From: Spirochaetaceae bacterium
GTDB taxonomy: Bacteria > Spirochaetota > Spirochaetia > DSM-27196 > SKKC01
Assembly (NCBI GenBank): GCA_003554375.1
Contig: PWGF01000390.1
Coordinates: forward strand, 1 to 5,449
Reading direction: 5' to 3'
Length of the DNA: 5,449 nt
In this document: piece by piece, positions 4,700 to 5,449 of the stretch
Layout: each line of letters begins with the position of its first letter
Numbering within the stretch: the stretch's first letter is position 1
The notes under the pieces: generated by a model
What the model was told of the DNA's origin: nothing
Seen by the model: the letters and a program-made list of their open reading frames with translations, nothing else
The model's database searches: none
Made by a program: the position numbers and the translations under genes

Positions 4700-4722
4700 A
4701 TGTAGTGCCTAAAATCAGGGAG
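4700..4722 (-). repeat. Right copy of the inverted repeat bracketing the membrane-gene cassette
   Basis: ATGTAGTGCCTAAAATC (4700-4716) is the reverse complement of 3635-3650 apart from one extra A/T. GGAG at 4719-4722 mirrors CTCC at 3629-3632. It begins 22 bases after the last cassette gene and ends 11 bases before the next promoter box. I see no clear target-site duplication outside the two copies, so a transposition origin is not established. Confidence 0.6.
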
Positions 4723-4732
4723 AAAAATAAAG

Positions 4733-4740
4733 ATATAAAC
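4733..4740 (+). promoter_or_regulatory. Archaeal promoter for the DUF4352-like gene
   Basis: ATATAAAC preceded by purines (GAGAAAAATAAAG, BRE-like) predicts a start near 4763, two bases before the GTG at 4765. No Shine-Dalgarno sequence precedes that GTG, so the transcript would be nearly leaderless. The inverted-repeat copy just upstream could be an activator or repressor site. Confidence 0.65.
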
Positions 4741-4764
4741 CATTAAAAACATGTATTAATTTAG

Positions 4765-5355
4765 GTGTTTAACCTGGTCAGGATACTAAGCCACATGGCA
4801 GTATGGATAATAGCAATGGTAGTGGCAATGACTATATTTGGATTGATGTTTTACCCTACTGTGAGATACCAATTAACTGATTCGGTTGGAGGAGCAGTGG
4901 AAAAGATAACTGGTTTCTTTACCTTTAAAGCTTCAGAACCCCACGAAGCTATAATAGATGGTAAAATAAAGTTTACTGTAGATAGCGTAACTGAAGTTGA
5001 TTATGCAGGCCCTTCCTCCATTCCAAAAGAACCGGATGAAGGATATAAATTTTTAGAAGTAAACTTAACAGCGGAGAATGTAGGAAATGAAAGATGGAGT
5101 GTAGTAGAGTATCTGGAGGTTGCTACTAAGATAGAAATGAAAGACGAAACAAGATACAATCCAGCATCATTATATAGCAGTTTGAAGCGTTTGGAGAGCT
5201 TACCAAGTAGTATTAGGCCCGAGGAAGAAAAGAAAGGAAGAATAGTATTTGAAGTGCTTGAAGATAAAGAACCGAAACACTTAATTTTTTACAAAGACCA
5301 CTACAGTGAGAAAGTGGACTTTATAGATATTTCAGAATTTGCGGAAGGAAATTAA
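4765..5355 (+). CDS. Membrane-anchored extracellular protein with a DUF4352-like domain, 196 aa
   Basis: A single N-terminal hydrophobic span (about 12-30, AVWIIAMVVAMTIFGLMFY) with a basic residue before it acts as a signal anchor. A short linker (31-58) leads to a beta-rich domain (about 61-190). That domain follows the DUF4352 pattern: GKIKFTVDSVTEVD, then GYKFLEVNLTAENVGNERWSV, a strand with the charged turn KDETRYNP, then SSIRPEEEKKGRIVFEVLEDKEPKHLIFY. DUF4352 is an immunoglobulin-like fold found in many lipoproteins and anchored surface proteins; its ligand is generally unknown. The GTG start matches the predicted leaderless transcript; ATG 4795 (Met11), with CAGGA upstream, is an alternative and leaves little before the span. 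It has its own promoter, next to the membrane cassette. The family call is from pattern only. Confidence 0.8.
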   Translation: MFNLVRILSHMAVWIIAMVVAMTIFGLMFYPTVRYQLTDSVGGAVEKITGFFTFKASEPHEAIIDGKIKFTVDSVTEVDYAGPSSIPKEPDEGYKFLEVNLTAENVGNERWSVVEYLEVATKIEMKDETRYNPASLYSSLKRLESLPSSIRPEEEKKGRIVFEVLEDKEPKHLIFYKDHYSEKVDFIDISEFAEGN

Positions 5356-5371
5356 AAAATAAATAGAATCC

Positions 5372-5380
5372 TTTAAATAA
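5372..5380 (+). promoter_or_regulatory. Possible rightward TATA box after the DUF4352-like gene
   Basis: TTTAAATAA fits an archaeal TATA box and predicts transcription from about 5400. Only about 50 bases remain in the window and no start codon with a ribosome site is visible, so the target is unknown. The motif is common in AT-rich DNA. Confidence 0.25.
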
Positions 5381-5418
5381 GTGGGTCCGGTATCCTGTAC
5401 TTTATTTCAAATCCCTTC

Positions 5419-5439
5419 CAAGGCTTGCAAACTTTTTTT
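5419..5439 (+). terminator. Candidate T-tract terminator
   Basis: A short palindrome (CAAGGCTTG, 5419-5427) is followed after five bases by seven T residues (5433-5439). Archaeal transcription commonly stops at T-runs with little or no hairpin. It lies 64-84 bases after the stop of the DUF4352-like gene and is the best terminator-like site in the window. On the other strand the same bases read TTATAAAAAAAG, so a leftward TATA box is an alternative. Confidence 0.4.
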
Positions 5440-5449
5440 ATAATTCTAA

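Noticed and set aside
5401..5430. TTTCAAATCCC, resembling a tRNA T-loop or attachment site
   Set aside because: The flanking bases do not form the 5-bp T-stem and no other tRNA arms can be drawn.
1..5449. CRISPR array, IS element or integrase
   Set aside because: No regularly spaced repeats, no transposase or recombinase motifs and no clear target duplications were seen on either strand.

Overview
The window looks archaeal. It is AT-rich, and several gene starts sit at the distance from an A/T box (TTTAAA or TATAAA type) expected of archaeal TATA/TFB promoters. Two of these starts look leaderless, and the other genes carry GGAGG/GGTGA-type Shine-Dalgarno sites. No rRNA, tRNA or universally conserved gene is present, so I cannot name the lineage. 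Small, tightly packed genes of unknown function, DNA-binding proteins around a shared control region and a run of small membrane proteins suggest an integrated virus or plasmid, or a remnant of one. No integrase, polymerase, terminase, capsid or replication gene is visible, so the mobile-element reading is an inference.

Layout. Positions 1-333 hold no convincing gene, only a possible decayed reading frame. A 339-aa protein with a winged-helix-like N-terminus is encoded on the minus strand (334-1353). It is separated by an 82-bp control region (1354-1435) from a rightward operon of six genes (1436-3625): a ribbon-helix-helix protein (51 aa), a 50-aa helical protein, a 278-aa winged-helix protein with a C-terminal coiled coil, a 52-aa protein, a 91-aa helical protein and a 210-aa helical protein. 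Every junction overlaps (ATGA, GTGA or 8 bp), so the operon is probably translationally coupled. Three of its genes (51, 50 and 52 aa) are very short and easily missed.

An 87-bp gap with its own promoter follows, then three small membrane-protein genes (3713-4677). A second 87-bp gap with a promoter leads to a membrane-anchored DUF4352-like protein (4765-5355). The two gaps carry inverted copies of a 16-17-base sequence, so the three-gene membrane cassette is bracketed by an inverted repeat. The last 94 bases hold a possible promoter and a T-rich terminator-like site.

How the parts may work together. The ribbon-helix-helix and minus-strand winged-helix genes face each other across interlocked promoters around a 13-bp inverted repeat, which resembles a two-state regulatory switch. 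The operon behind it may encode a nucleoprotein function (DNA-binding plus coiled-coil and helical partners). The rightmost genes probably act at the cell membrane or surface. The strand composition of the operon also changes abruptly inside genes, once close to a domain boundary, which hints at modular assembly.
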